DNA of 56,286 bases from Gemmatimonadota bacterium (GTDB lineage Bacteria; Gemmatimonadota; Gemmatimonadetes; Gemmatimonadales; Gemmatimonadaceae): NCBI GenBank assembly GCA_016194585.1, contig JACQBG010000007.1:1-56286 (forward strand), given 5' to 3'. Positions 16,854 to 26,493 of this stretch are shown one piece after another. A model generated the notes under the pieces. That model was not told where the DNA came from. It made no database searches and was given only the letters and a program-made list of their open reading frames with translations. The translations under genes and the position numbers were made by a program. Numbering within the stretch: the stretch's first letter is position 1; each line of letters starts with the position of its first letter.

Positions 16854-17287
16854 TGGCCATGTCTGCGAACAGCGGCGCCGGGCTCACCAACGAGCCCAAC
16901 GTGACGCCGATGATCGACGTGCTCCTCGTGCTGCTCATCATCTTCATGATGATCATTCCGATGAGCCGGAAGGCGATCGACGTGCAGTTGCCGGACCCGA
17001 CCCCGACGGTCGCTCCCGCGAACACGGTCTCGAACCAGATCGTGCTCGAGGTGCTCCCCGGCGCGACCGGAGCCGAGTACGCGATCAACAAGGAGAAGGT
17101 GCCGGCCGACCGGCTGCAGGCCCGCATCAAGGAGATCTACGACCCGCGTCCCGAGAAGATCATCTTCGTGAAGGGTGATCCGGCCGTGACGTTCCAGGAC
17201 GTGATCTTCGCGATGGACGCCGCGCGTGGCGGCGGCGTGAAGGTCATCGGCTCCGCGCCGAAGGATCAACCGGCCGGCAAGAAGTAG
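16853..17287 (+). CDS. exbD: ExbD/TolR biopolymer transport protein (second copy)
   Basis: 144-aa paralogue of the preceding gene, with NVTPMIDVLLVLLIIF carrying the proton-relay Asp and a periplasmic domain diverged from copy one. Two adjacent ExbD-type genes after one exbB suggest a hetero-dimer in the ExbB pore. Starts in a one-base overlap with copy one. Confidence 0.92.
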   Translation: MAMSANSGAGLTNEPNVTPMIDVLLVLLIIFMMIIPMSRKAIDVQLPDPTPTVAPANTVSNQIVLEVLPGATGAEYAINKEKVPADRLQARIKEIYDPRPEKIIFVKGDPAVTFQDVIFAMDAARGGGVKVIGSAPKDQPAGKK

Positions 17288-17311
17288 TCACTGACGGTCT
17301 GTTTCGCGATG

Positions 17312-17343
17312 CGGCGGACGAACCTTTTGGGGTTCGTCCGCCG
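17312..17343 (+). terminator. 13-bp perfect hairpin between exbD2 and the second tonB
   Basis: CGGCGGACGAACC (17312-17324) is perfectly inverted at 17331-17343 with loop TTTTGG. It begins 25 bases after exbD2. It is followed by TATCATTATC, not a T run; it may terminate or attenuate transcription before the second tonB. Confidence 0.5.
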
Positions 17344-17361
17344 TATCATTATCAGGACCAC

Positions 17362-18168
17362 ATGACTGAGACGCTCCCCCCGCCGCCACGGCGGCCCTAT
17401 CGGCCGCCCATCGGTATCCCCCTCCCGAAGCAGAACCGGGCCGGCGGAGCCGTGGCCTCGGTGTTCCTGCACCTGCTGATCATCCTGCTGCTGATCGGTC
17501 CCTTCTGGGTGCGGCAGGTGATCCTCACCCCGATGGAGGATGGCGGCGGCCCCGGCGCGCGGGGCGGCGGCGGCGGGGGCAACGGCGGCACGGGTGGCAT
17601 CGTGCAGGAGCGGCTGCGTTACATGGTCGTGCAGCCGCCTCCGCCCCCGCCCGTGCCGAAGCCCGTGCCGGTGGTGGCTCCGCCGGTGGTGAAGCCGCCG
17701 GAGCCCGAGAAGCCGAAGCCCGAACCACCGAAGGCAGCGCCGCAGCCGGACGCCGCCAAGGACGCCTCGCAGGTGATCGGTACCGGCGGCGGCACGGGGC
17801 ACGACGGCTCGGCGGGGAGCGGACCCGGGTCGGGTGGCGGCGTGGGTTCGGGAGTCGGCACCGGGCGCGGCTCGGCGACCGGGCCTGGCACGGGTGGCGG
17901 GGCGGGACGGATCTATCCGCCCTCGGTGACGACGCTCGCGCTGCTCCCGCTTCCGGTGCCGTCGAAGGTGAAGCCATACACCCTCGTCGCGAGGTTCGAG
18001 GTGGACGAGAAGGGGAACGGCAAGCTCATCGACTGGACGCCGTCGAAGGATTCGGACTACAACAAGAAGGTGAAGGCGATGCTCGAGGAGGTGCGGTTCC
18101 GCCCGGCGGTGCGGTCCGACGGCACCCCGGTGAAGGCCACCTACCAGATCACCGCCCAAGCGTACTGA
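17362..18168 (+). CDS. TonB-family protein (second copy) with Gly-rich linker
   Basis: 268-aa protein with a cytoplasmic N-terminus (Pro/Arg-rich, 1-30), one membrane helix (about 32-55), a Gly-rich segment (62-80), a Pro/Lys spacer (about 92-130), a second long Gly/Ser/Thr stretch (about 138-180) and a weak TonB-like C-terminal domain (about 190-268, ending FRPAVRSDGTPVKATYQ). The Gly/Ser linker is unusual, as TonB linkers are normally Pro/Lys-rich. ATG 17362 follows AGGA. It lies 74 bases after exbD2 behind a hairpin. Confidence 0.75.
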   Translation: MTETLPPPPRRPYRPPIGIPLPKQNRAGGAVASVFLHLLIILLLIGPFWVRQVILTPMEDGGGPGARGGGGGGNGGTGGIVQERLRYMVVQPPPPPPVPKPVPVVAPPVVKPPEPEKPKPEPPKAAPQPDAAKDASQVIGTGGGTGHDGSAGSGPGSGGGVGSGVGTGRGSATGPGTGGGAGRIYPPSVTTLALLPLPVPSKVKPYTLVARFEVDEKGNGKLIDWTPSKDSDYNKKVKAMLEEVRFRPAVRSDGTPVKATYQITAQAY

Positions 18169-18259
18169 ACGGCCTGTTTTTCGGCCCTCTCGCTCTGGCC
18201 TAACCCGCGTTCGTCCAGTAACTTCCGGCGATTCTACCCGGACCCGGCGCGGACACCAC

Positions 18260-19732
18260 ATGGCCCAGCCCACCAGCGGCAACGGCGAGTTCGTAAAAGC
18301 GATGACGCTGACCGACGCGACGATGCTCGTCGCGGGGTCGATGATCGGCTCAGGCATCTTCATCGTGTCGGCCGACATCGGGCGTACGCTGGGCTCGCCC
18401 GGCTGGCTGCTGATCGCGTGGATCATGACGGCCGTCATCACCGTGCTCGGGGCCCTCGCCTATGGCGAGCTGGCGGCGATGTACCCGCGGGCGGGCGGGA
18501 TGTACACGTTCCTCCGCGAGTCGATGAGCCCCCTCATGGGGTTCCTCTACGGCTGGACCCTGTTCCTCGTGATCCAGACGGGGACGATCGCCGCGGTGGC
18601 AGTGGGGTTCGGCAAGTTCCTCGGCGTGCTGGTCCCGGCCTTCGGTCCTGAGCGGTACCCGTGGTTCCCGCAGGTCGACTTCGCGGTCGGCGGCTCGACG
18701 ATCGAGCTGGGGCTCTCGCCGCAGCGCCTGGTCGCGCTGGCGTCGATCTGGGTGCTCACGTGGATCAACCTGCGTGGCGTCAAGGAAGGGAAGTTCGTCC
18801 AGACGACGCTCACGTTCGTGAAGACGGCGTCGCTCGCGCTCCTCGTGCTGCTGGCCATCACGATCGGCCGCAACAGCGACGCGATCGCGGCGAACTTCGG
18901 GGCGGGGAAGCTCTTCGCCGGCACGCCGGCGTGGAGCGCGCTGTTCGTGGTCACGTTCGGTTCGGCGCTCACCGGCTCGCTCTTCTCGGCCGACTCGTGG
19001 CACAGTCCGACGTTCGCCGCCGCCGAGGTGCAGAACCCGCAGCGCAACCTCCCGCTCGCGATGCTGCTCGGCACCGGGATGGTGATGCTGCTGTACGTGC
19101 TCGCGAACGTCGGCTACCTGAGCGTGCTGCCGCTGCACGGCGCGGCCGACGGCGCGACGGTGCTGGCGCGCGGCATCGACCACGCGACGCAGGACCGCGT
19201 GGCGACGGCGGTGATGGAGAGCATGTTCGGCGCGAGCGGCGGCGTCATCATGGCGGTGGCGATCCTCATCTCGACGTTCGGGTGCAACAATGGCCTCATC
19301 CTGAGCGGCGCCCGGGTGTACTGGGCGATGGCGAAGGACGGCCTCTTCTTCGCCAAGGCGGGGACGCTGAGCACGAACGGCGTCCCCGCGTTCGCGCTGG
19401 TGCTGCAGTCGGTGTGGACGAGCGCGCTGTGCCTCACGGGCACGTACAACCAGTTGCTCGACTACGTGATCTTCGCGGCGCTGCTGTTCTACGCGCTCAC
19501 GACGATCGGACTGTTCATCCTGCGCGTGAAGCGGCCGGACGAGCCACGGCCGTACAAGGCGATCGGCTATCCGCTGCTCCCCGCGCTGTACGTGGTGTTC
19601 GCGGCCGGCGTGGCGGTGACGCTGCTCGTCGCCGACAAGACGCGGGTGCAGGCCCTGTCGGGGCTCGTGCTCGTGCTGCTCGGCGTGCCGGTGTTCCTGT
19701 TGTGGCGGCGGTCGGCGACGGCCTCCGCGTAG
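18260..19732 (+). CDS. APC-family amino acid permease (first)
   Basis: 490-aa integral membrane transporter with about 12 helices. The N-terminal unwound-helix motif GSMIGSGIFIVSADIG (about 31-46) is the APC substrate-binding signature; another conserved region is AAEVQNPQRNLPLAM, which resembles LAT/APA-type exchangers. The substrate cannot be named. Alone on its strand; the next gene starts 67 bases later. Confidence 0.88.
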   Translation: MAQPTSGNGEFVKAMTLTDATMLVAGSMIGSGIFIVSADIGRTLGSPGWLLIAWIMTAVITVLGALAYGELAAMYPRAGGMYTFLRESMSPLMGFLYGWTLFLVIQTGTIAAVAVGFGKFLGVLVPAFGPERYPWFPQVDFAVGGSTIELGLSPQRLVALASIWVLTWINLRGVKEGKFVQTTLTFVKTASLALLVLLAITIGRNSDAIAANFGAGKLFAGTPAWSALFVVTFGSALTGSLFSADSWHSPTFAAAEVQNPQRNLPLAMLLGTGMVMLLYVLANVGYLSVLPLHGAADGATVLARGIDHATQDRVATAVMESMFGASGGVIMAVAILISTFGCNNGLILSGARVYWAMAKDGLFFAKAGTLSTNGVPAFALVLQSVWTSALCLTGTYNQLLDYVIFAALLFYALTTIGLFILRVKRPDEPRPYKAIGYPLLPALYVVFAAGVAVTLLVADKTRVQALSGLVLVLLGVPVFLLWRRSATASA

Positions 19733-19799
19733 CGTCCGGCGGGACGGCGCGGCAGGTCGCGACGCCCCGCATCTTCGAATCCCTTCACTGTCCTTCGTA

Positions 19800-21980
19800 A
19801 TGCCTTCGCAGTCCACCCTCCTGATGATCATCCTGGGCGCGTCGATCGGCGCCCTCGTGTTCGCCGTCGGTCTCGCGCGCTGGGTGCTGGCGCGCAGCAC
19901 CGGCACGCCGGAGATGCGCAAGATCTCCGACGCCATCCAGACCGGCGCCGAAGCGTACCTGGCCCGACAGAACAAGACGATCGCGATGCTCGCGGTGCTC
20001 GTGGCCGCGGTGCTGGCGGTCGGGTATGGCGTGCTGCGCGGCCACGCCGCCACCGATCCGGTCGACGACCCCAAGGTGTTCGCGCTCTTCATCACGCTCT
20101 CGTTCCTCCTTGGCGCACTGAGCTCGGGGATCGCCGGTTACATGGGGATGTGGGTGTCGATCCGCACGAACATCCGCGTCGCGTCGGCGGCGATGGGCTC
20201 GCTGAACGCGGCGCTGCAGACGGCGCTGCGCGGCGGCGCGGTGTCGGGGCTGTTCACCGTCGCGATGAGCCTGCTCGGCGTCGGCGGCCTGTTCGCCATC
20301 CTGACGTTCTTCATCCCGGCCGGGCTCAGTTCGGACGCGTGGACGCAGAAGATCCCCTTCCTGATCGTCGGCTATGGCTTCGGCGCCTCGTTCGTGGCGC
20401 TGTTCGCGCAGCTCGGCGGCGGCATCTACACGAAGGCGGCCGACGTCGGCGCCGACCTCGTGGGCAAGGTCGAGGCGGGGATCCCGGAGGACGACCCGCG
20501 CAACCCGGCGGTGATCGCCGACCTCGTGGGCGACAACGTCGGCGACTGCGCCGGCCGCGGCGCCGACCTGTTCGAGAGCACGGCGGCCGAGAACATCGGC
20601 GCGATGATCCTCGGCGTGTTGCTGTTCAAGACCTTCGGCGTGGCGGGGATCCTCTTCCCGCTCATCATCGGGTCGTTGGGGCTGGTGGCGTCGATCGTCG
20701 GCGTGATGTCGGTGAGCACGACGGAGGACGCCGACCCGATGAAGGCGCTGAACCGCGGCTATTACATCACGGCCGCGCTGGTGAGCGTGGCGATCTTCTT
20801 CGCCTGCAAATGGCTGCTCGTGACGCCCGACGCGCCCGACGCGTGGTGGCACTACTTCATCTGCGCGATGATCGGCGTGGCGACGTCGATCGCGTTCGTC
20901 TTCATCACGCAGTACTACACGGAGTACCGGTACCGTCCGGTGCTCTCGATCGCGAGCGCCTCGCAGACGGGCCCGGCGACGAACATCATCATGGGGCTCA
21001 GCGTCGGCATGGAGTCGACGGTGCTCCCCGTGTTCACGATCGCGATCGCGCTGGTGTCGAGCTTCATGGTCGGCCGCGCGAGCGGCATCCTGATCGACGG
21101 ACTGCCCGCGGGCGGGCTGTTCGGCACGGCGGTGGCGACGATGGGGATGCTGGGCACGGCGGGCTACATCCTCGCGATGGACGTGTTCGGCCCGATCACC
21201 GACAACGCCGGCGGCATCGTCGAGATGTCGAAGGCGCCCTCCGAGATCCGCGACAAGACGGACCGTCTCGACTCGGTGGGGAACACGACGAAGGCGCTCA
21301 CGAAGGGGTACGCGATCGGCTCGGCGGCGCTGGCCGCCTTCCTCCTCTTCTCGGCGTACCTCGACGAGGTGAAGAACTACACGCAGCAGACGCTGCACGT
21401 CGACCTGAGCAAGCCGCAGGTGTTCGTGAGCGCGCTCATCGGCGGCATGCTCGTGTTCTGGTTCTCCTCGCTGGCGATGACGGCGGTGAGCAAGGCCGCG
21501 CAGAGCGTGATCACCGAGGTGCGCCGCCAGTTCAAGGAGCGTCCGGGGATCATGCAGGGGACCGAGGAGCCGGACTACGCGGCGTGCGTGGACATCGTGA
21601 CGGTCGGCGCGCTGAAGGCGATGGTGCTGCCGGGCGCGCTGGTGCTGGCCTTCCCGATCGGCGTGGGGCTCACATTCAAGTATCTGGGCGGCCAGGGCGA
21701 GCACCTCGGCGCCGAGGCGGTCGCGGGCTTCCTGATGATCGCGACGGTGGTGGGCATCCTCATGGCCGGCTTCCTGAACAACGGCGGCGGCGCGTGGGAC
21801 AACGCCAAGAAGTACATCGAGACGGGCGTGTACGGCGGCAAGAAGTCGGACGCGCACAAGGCGGCGGTGGTCGGCGACACCGTCGGCGACCCGTTCAAGG
21901 ACACCGCGGGGCCGTCGTTGCACGTGCTCATCAAGCTGCTCTCGACGATCACGCTGGTGCTGGCTCCGCTCTTCATCTGA
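19800..21980 (+). CDS. hppA: Membrane-bound proton-translocating pyrophosphatase, K+-independent type
   Basis: 726-aa polytopic (about 16 helices) ion-pumping inorganic pyrophosphatase. Diagnostic substrate-binding motifs are DVGADLVGKVE and DNVGDCAGRGADLFE (about 218-262), and the C-terminal GDTVGDPFKDTAGPS. The potassium switch reads GNTTKA with Lys498; in this family Lys there marks K+-independent enzymes, whereas Ala (GNTTAA) marks K+-dependent ones. It couples PPi hydrolysis to proton export and would add to the membrane potential used by the symporters and TonB systems nearby. ATG 19800. Confidence 0.95.
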   Translation: MPSQSTLLMIILGASIGALVFAVGLARWVLARSTGTPEMRKISDAIQTGAEAYLARQNKTIAMLAVLVAAVLAVGYGVLRGHAATDPVDDPKVFALFITLSFLLGALSSGIAGYMGMWVSIRTNIRVASAAMGSLNAALQTALRGGAVSGLFTVAMSLLGVGGLFAILTFFIPAGLSSDAWTQKIPFLIVGYGFGASFVALFAQLGGGIYTKAADVGADLVGKVEAGIPEDDPRNPAVIADLVGDNVGDCAGRGADLFESTAAENIGAMILGVLLFKTFGVAGILFPLIIGSLGLVASIVGVMSVSTTEDADPMKALNRGYYITAALVSVAIFFACKWLLVTPDAPDAWWHYFICAMIGVATSIAFVFITQYYTEYRYRPVLSIASASQTGPATNIIMGLSVGMESTVLPVFTIAIALVSSFMVGRASGILIDGLPAGGLFGTAVATMGMLGTAGYILAMDVFGPITDNAGGIVEMSKAPSEIRDKTDRLDSVGNTTKALTKGYAIGSAALAAFLLFSAYLDEVKNYTQQTLHVDLSKPQVFVSALIGGMLVFWFSSLAMTAVSKAAQSVITEVRRQFKERPGIMQGTEEPDYAACVDIVTVGALKAMVLPGALVLAFPIGVGLTFKYLGGQGEHLGAEAVAGFLMIATVVGILMAGFLNNGGGAWDNAKKYIETGVYGGKKSDAHKAAVVGDTVGDPFKDTAGPSLHVLIKLLSTITLVLAPLFI

Positions 21981-22001
21981 TCTCGTCAACGTCCACGACG
22001 C

Positions 22002-22044
22002 GTCGACGGTTAACCGTTAGCGGTTAACCGTCGACCGTTAACGG
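22002..22044. repeat. Nested palindrome: 15-bp perfect inverted repeat plus CCGTTAACGG
   Basis: GTCGACGGTTAACCG (22002-22016) is perfectly inverted at 22021-22035 around loop TTAG; a further palindrome CCGTTAACGG overlaps at 22035-22044. Each arm itself contains GGTTAACC. It begins 21 bases after hppA and may be its terminator, an operator, or a dispersed repeat element. Confidence 0.7.
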
Positions 22045-22088
22045 CTGGTGGAGTCCGGATCGCTCGGACGGGTGTGGAATCCGCAGGG

Positions 22089-22139
22089 GTGAACAGCCGT
22101 GAACGGTCCGCCGTTCACTGTTCACCGTGTACCGTTCAC
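22089..22139. repeat. GTGAAC/GTTCAC palindrome cluster
   Basis: GTGAACGG (22099-22106) pairs with CCGTTCAC (22111-22118) around loop TCCG, flanked outside by GTGAACAG (22089-22096) and CTGTTCAC (22118-22125); CCGTTCAC recurs at 22132-22139. It lies just before the next permease start and resembles the upstream TTAACC palindrome in layout but not in sequence. Confidence 0.6.
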
Positions 22140-22177
22140 TCGCAGTCGCAGTCCACTGCCAAGCACGGGACTACGTT

Positions 22178-23683
22178 TTGATCCGTTCTCTCTTCGCGCG
22201 CAAGCCCATCGCCGAGATGGTCGCCGACAGCGAGCACTCCGGCCTACGCCGGGCGCTCGGGACGGGCGACCTCGTGATGCTGTCGATCGGCGCGGTGATC
22301 GGCGCCGGCATCTTCTCGTCGATCGGCACGGCGGCGGCCGGACAGCTGGCCGCCGACGGGACGACCGTCGTGCGCTACGGCGCCGGGCCGGCGCTGGTCG
22401 TGTCGTTCGTGCTGCTTGGCGCCGTCTGCGCGCTCGCGGCGCTCTGCTACGCCGAGCTGGCGGCGATGATCCCGCAGGCCGGCAGCGCGTACGCGTATTC
22501 GTACGCCACCTTGGGCGAGCTCGTCGCCTGGATCATCGGCTGGGACCTGATCCTCGAGTACGCCGTGGGCAACGTCGCCGTGGCGATCAGCTGGAGCGGC
22601 TACTTCGTGTCGCTGCTCTCGGGGGTCGGGGTGAACCTCCCCGGCTGGCTGGTGCACGGGTACCGCGAGGTGGCGCTGGCGGCGCCGGACTCGCCCCTCA
22701 AGGCGCTCATGCAGAGCGCGCCGCACCTCGGCGGGGTGCCGCTGCTGGTGAACGTGCCGGCCTTCGTGATCGTGGCGCTCATCACCTGGCTGCTCGTCAT
22801 CGGCGTGCGCGAGAGCACGCGCGTGAACAACGTGATGGTGGCGGTGAAGCTCGCCGTGCTGGCGCTCTTCGTGATCGTGGGCGTGCAGCACATCGACACC
22901 GCCAACTACCATCCGTTCGCGCCGAACGGGTTCCGTGGCGTGCACCAGGGCGCGGCGATCGTGTTCTTCGCCTACATCGGCTTCGACGCGATCTCGACGG
23001 CGGCTGAGGAGACGAAGGACCCGCAGCGCACGATGCCGCGCGGCATCATGCTCGGGCTGCTGGTGTGCACGCTCATCTACATCATCGTCGGCGCGGTCGC
23101 GACGGGACTCGTCCCCTACAAGCAGTTGCTCGCCAACGATCCGCTCTCCGAGGCGTTCAACCGCGCCGGGCTGCAGCGCTTCTCGTGGATCATCTCGCTC
23201 GGCGCGGTGGTCTCGATGAGCGCGGTGCTGCTGGTGTTCCAGTACGGACAGCCGCGCATCTTCATGGCGATGGCGCGCGACGGCCTGCTGCCGCGGTTCG
23301 CGGCGAAGATCCACTCGAAGTACCGCACGCCGCACATCACGACGATCATCACGGGGGTGTTCGTCGCCACGTGGGCGCTCATCGGCGACGCCGGCGAGAC
23401 GTACGACCTCACGAACATCGGGACGCTGTTCGCGTTCGTGCTCGTCTGCCTGGGCGTGCTGGTGCTCCGGCGGACCGATCCGGGCCGCGTGCGCCCCTTC
23501 CGCGTCAAGTTCGTGTGGCCCGTGGCCCTCGGCGGCGCGGCGGCGTGCGTCTTCGTGATGCGCGGGCTGCCGCCCGAGGCGTGGGTGCGGTTCGGCCTCT
23601 GGCTCGTCATCGGGCTCGTCCTCTACGTCGCCTACGGCTACAAGAACTCCACGCTTCGAAGCGGCTCGCCGCAACGGTCATGA
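22178..23683 (+). CDS. APC-family amino acid permease (cationic amino acid transporter-like)
   Basis: About 501 aa, 12 or more helices. Motifs [18 protein letters not shown] near residue 37 and [15 protein letters not shown] are typical of the CAT subgroup. The open frame begins earlier at GTG 22127, but that stretch belongs to the palindrome cluster, so TTG 22178 is the likelier start (ATG 22217 is another). Its stop overlaps the next gene as ATGA. The substrate is probably a cationic or broad-range amino acid by family. Confidence 0.88.
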   Translation: MIRSLFARKPIAEMVADSEHSGLRRALGTGDLVMLSIGAVIGAGIFSSIGTAAAGQLAADGTTVVRYGAGPALVVSFVLLGAVCALAALCYAELAAMIPQAGSAYAYSYATLGELVAWIIGWDLILEYAVGNVAVAISWSGYFVSLLSGVGVNLPGWLVHGYREVALAAPDSPLKALMQSAPHLGGVPLLVNVPAFVIVALITWLLVIGVRESTRVNNVMVAVKLAVLALFVIVGVQHIDTANYHPFAPNGFRGVHQGAAIVFFAYIGFDAISTAAEETKDPQRTMPRGIMLGLLVCTLIYIIVGAVATGLVPYKQLLANDPLSEAFNRAGLQRFSWIISLGAVVSMSAVLLVFQYGQPRIFMAMARDGLLPRFAAKIHSKYRTPHITTIITGVFVATWALIGDAGETYDLTNIGTLFAFVLVCLGVLVLRRTDPGRVRPFRVKFVWPVALGGAAACVFVMRGLPPEAWVRFGLWLVIGLVLYVAYGYKNSTLRSGSPQRS

Positions 23684-24930
23684 CCAAACCGCGCATCAGC
23701 GCCACCCAGTGGATCGGCATCGCGATGGTGCTGGGCATCGCGCTCGGCTACCTGTTCCCGGCGGCCGACTTCCCGGGGCTCGCGTCGGCCGAGAAGGCGG
23801 TGTCCGCCGTGTTCCTGCGGATGATCAAGTCGCTGATCGTGCCCCTGCTGTTCAGCACGCTCGTCGTCGGCATCGCCGGGCACGGCGACGACATGAAGAA
23901 GGTCGGCCGCCTCGCCTTCCGGTCGATCCTCTATTTCGAGGTGGTGACGACGCTCGCGCTCGTCGTCGGCCTGCTCGCCGTGAACGTCATCAAGCCCGGC
24001 GTCGGGATCAACCTCGCGGTCGCGTCGGCCGACAAGGGGGCCGAGTTCGCGAAGACGCAGGTGACGTTCAGCGGCGTCATCGAGCACATGGTGCCGCAGA
24101 GTTTCTTCGAGGCCGCCACCCACAACGAAGTGCTGCAGATCGTCTTCTTCTCGATCCTGTTCGCGGTGGGGCTCTCGCGCGTACAGGGGAAGCCGAAGCA
24201 GGTGATGCTCGACTTCTGCGAGTCGCTGTCGGAGGTGATGTTCAAGTTCGTCGGCATCGTCATGGCGTTCGCGCCGTTCGGCATCGGGGCGGCGATCGCG
24301 ACGACGATCGGGGCCAGCGGGCTCGGCGTGCTGAAGAACCTGCTCATCCTCGTCGGCACGCTGTACGGCGCGCTGGTGGTGTTCGTGCTCGGCGTGCTGC
24401 TCCCCATCGCCCTCGCCGCGCGCATCCCGCTGCGCGCGTTCTGGAGCCGGGTGAAGGAGCCGTGGCTGATCGCCTTCTCGACGGCCTCGAGCGAGGCGGC
24501 GCTGCCGCTCGCCATGCAGTCGCTCGAGAAGTTCGGGCTCCCCAAGCGCATCATCGCGTTCGTGCTCCCCACGGGCTACTCGTTCAACCTCGACGGCTCC
24601 ACGCTCTACCTCGCCGTGGCGAGCGTGTTCGCCGCGCAGGCGGGCGGCATCGACATGTCGATCGGCAATCAGCTGCTCATGATGCTGACGCTGATGCTCA
24701 CGTCGAAGGGAGTCGCCGCGGTGCCGCGCGCCTCGCTCGTCATCCTCTCGGGGGCGTTGGCGATGTTCGGCCTGCCGCTGCAGGCCGTCGCGGTGATCCT
24801 CGGCGTCGATGCGCTCATGGACATGGCGCGCACGTCGATCAACCTGCTGGGCAACTGCCTTGCGACCGCCGTCATGGCGCGCTGGGAAGGGGAGTTCCCG
24901 GAACACCCCGTGGCGGCCGACGGCGCCTGA
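23680..24930 (+). CDS. Dicarboxylate/amino acid:cation symporter (DAACS, GltP/DctA family)
   Basis: 416-aa secondary transporter. Recognisable elements: the helical hairpin serine motif [13 protein letters not shown] (about 268-280), [13 protein letters not shown] (NLDG) in TM7, and [13 protein letters not shown] in TM8, which binds the substrate carboxylate and amino groups. It imports glutamate/aspartate or C4-dicarboxylates with H+ or Na+. ATG overlaps the permease stop by 4 bases, so the two transporters are translationally coupled. An aspartase (49205) elsewhere could use imported aspartate. Confidence 0.93.
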   Translation: MTKPRISATQWIGIAMVLGIALGYLFPAADFPGLASAEKAVSAVFLRMIKSLIVPLLFSTLVVGIAGHGDDMKKVGRLAFRSILYFEVVTTLALVVGLLAVNVIKPGVGINLAVASADKGAEFAKTQVTFSGVIEHMVPQSFFEAATHNEVLQIVFFSILFAVGLSRVQGKPKQVMLDFCESLSEVMFKFVGIVMAFAPFGIGAAIATTIGASGLGVLKNLLILVGTLYGALVVFVLGVLLPIALAARIPLRAFWSRVKEPWLIAFSTASSEAALPLAMQSLEKFGLPKRIIAFVLPTGYSFNLDGSTLYLAVASVFAAQAGGIDMSIGNQLLMMLTLMLTSKGVAAVPRASLVILSGALAMFGLPLQAVAVILGVDALMDMARTSINLLGNCLATAVMARWEGEFPEHPVAADGA

Positions 24931-25031
24931 GTCCACACCCGGGCGGCGTGGCGGTGAGGGAAGGGAAGGCTGGCGGCGAGGGGCGACTTTGCGCACACTT
25001 CCCGCACCTTTCCCCCTCAGGAGTGCCACCG

Positions 25032-26471
25032 GTGCCGCGTCGCCTCGTCCTGTCGTCGCTCGTCCTCGCCCTCGTCATCTCGCTCCCGGCGGCCGCGCAG
25101 GAGACCCCCACCGAGCGTGACGCCGCGCGCGGCGTCCTGCAGCAGATGGCTCTGCTCGAGAAGTCGATCGACGTCCCGGCGATCGTGGCGCGCCTCACCG
25201 GCCCGAACGCGACGCGAGACGCCGTCGTGGCGCGGGCCCAGGCCCTGATGACCGGCGAGCTGCTCGCGCTCGGCGACGACATCACGCGGCATCCGGAGCA
25301 CGGGTTCGTCGAGACGCGCTCCGTCGACAAGCTCGTCACCTGGCTGCGCGCCCACGACTTCACGGTCACCGTGGGGGTGGCCGGCCTGCCGACCGCGTTC
25401 GTCGCCAAGGCGAACCGCAACAGCGGCGCGCCCAACCTCGGCATCATCGTCGAGTACGACGCGCTGCGCGGCACGAAGGGGGATTTCCACGGCGACCAGC
25501 ACAGCACGCAGGGACCGATCGGGCTGGCTGCCGCGGTCGCGATGTCGGAATACCTCGCCGCGAACCATCTCCCAGGGACGGTCACCGTCTACGGCACGCC
25601 GGGCGAGGAGATGATGCCGCCGAACGCCAAGACCGTGATGCGCGATTCCGGCGTATTCGCCGGCGCCGACGTGCTCGTGCGGAGCCACTCGAGCATGGCC
25701 ACGACGAGGCCCGCCCCTGGCTTCGGCACCTGCTGCATGAACATCGACGGCACCAAGTACACCTTCAGCGGCGCCCCGGCGCACCAGCTGACGGCGTGGA
25801 ACGGACGCAACGCGCTCACGGCGGTCATCCACCTCTTCAACAACATCGACGGCCTGCGCAGCAACATCCGCCCCGAGGCGCGCATCCAGGGCGTGATCAC
25901 CGAGGGTGGCGCTGCGCCGAACGTCGTCCCCGACAGGACGGCGGCCGACTTCTACATCCGGTACCCGGACGCCGTCTATCTCGCGCAGATGACACAGATG
26001 ATCGACGACGCGGCACGTGCGGCGGCGCTCGAGACCGGCACCAAGGTGAAGATCGACCACTACGGCGACGCGCGCGACGGCATCTCCGTGGCCTCGCTCG
26101 CCGAGGTCGGGTTCGCGTACATGAAGAAGTACGGCGCGACGAACATCGCGCCCGAGCCGGGCAAGCCGCAGGGCTACGAGGAGACGGGGAGCGTGTCGAG
26201 CGACATCCCAGGGCTCGGCTTCAGCGCCGCGAGCTCGTCCGCGCCGAACCACACGTACGAGATGGAGGCCGACGCGCTCGGCGAGATCGGCCACAAGGGG
26301 TTCGTCGTCGACGCGCAGGCCATGACGGCGCTCCTCTTCGACTTCGCCACGCGTCCCGACTATCGCGCCGCGGTGAAACAGGAGTTCGCCGGCATCAAGG
26401 CACAGTTCGGCGCCTATCAGGAGGCGCTGAAGAAGGTCTACGTGCTGCCGAAGGTGCCCGACCCGAAGTGA
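25032..26471 (+). CDS. Secreted M20-family amidohydrolase (AbgB-like)
   Basis: 479-aa exported peptidase/amidohydrolase. AGGAG (25019-25023) lies 8 bases before GTG 25032, favouring it over GTG 25023. Signal peptide 1-22 ends PAAAQ. The M20 core follows with the Glu pair in GTPGEEMMPPN, a dimerisation insert (about 230-345) with SGAPAHQL, and the late His in SSAPNHTYEME. The usual CGHD metal motif is replaced by FHGDQHSTQG, so the metal site may be a variant. C-terminal extension of about 50 residues is rich in K/Y. Likely substrates are N-acylated amino acids or peptides; not determinable. Confidence 0.82.
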   Translation: MPRRLVLSSLVLALVISLPAAAQETPTERDAARGVLQQMALLEKSIDVPAIVARLTGPNATRDAVVARAQALMTGELLALGDDITRHPEHGFVETRSVDKLVTWLRAHDFTVTVGVAGLPTAFVAKANRNSGAPNLGIIVEYDALRGTKGDFHGDQHSTQGPIGLAAAVAMSEYLAANHLPGTVTVYGTPGEEMMPPNAKTVMRDSGVFAGADVLVRSHSSMATTRPAPGFGTCCMNIDGTKYTFSGAPAHQLTAWNGRNALTAVIHLFNNIDGLRSNIRPEARIQGVITEGGAAPNVVPDRTAADFYIRYPDAVYLAQMTQMIDDAARAAALETGTKVKIDHYGDARDGISVASLAEVGFAYMKKYGATNIAPEPGKPQGYEETGSVSSDIPGLGFSAASSSAPNHTYEMEADALGEIGHKGFVVDAQAMTALLFDFATRPDYRAAVKQEFAGIKAQFGAYQEALKKVYVLPKVPDPK

Positions 26472-26493
26472 CGATACCGGGGCGGAGCGACGT

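Noticed and set aside
17312-17343. Hairpin as a small RNA gene
   Set aside because: Only a single stem-loop without promoter or T-tract evidence; treated as a terminator/attenuator.
17521-17900. Gly/Pro codon runs in the second tonB looked like a DNA repeat
   Set aside because: Irregular codon-level repetition of a low-complexity protein linker, not a DNA repeat unit.
19785-21989. 734-aa minus-strand frame opposite hppA
   Set aside because: Shadow of a strongly biased gene; Arg/His/Glu/Asp-dominated sequence with no domains.
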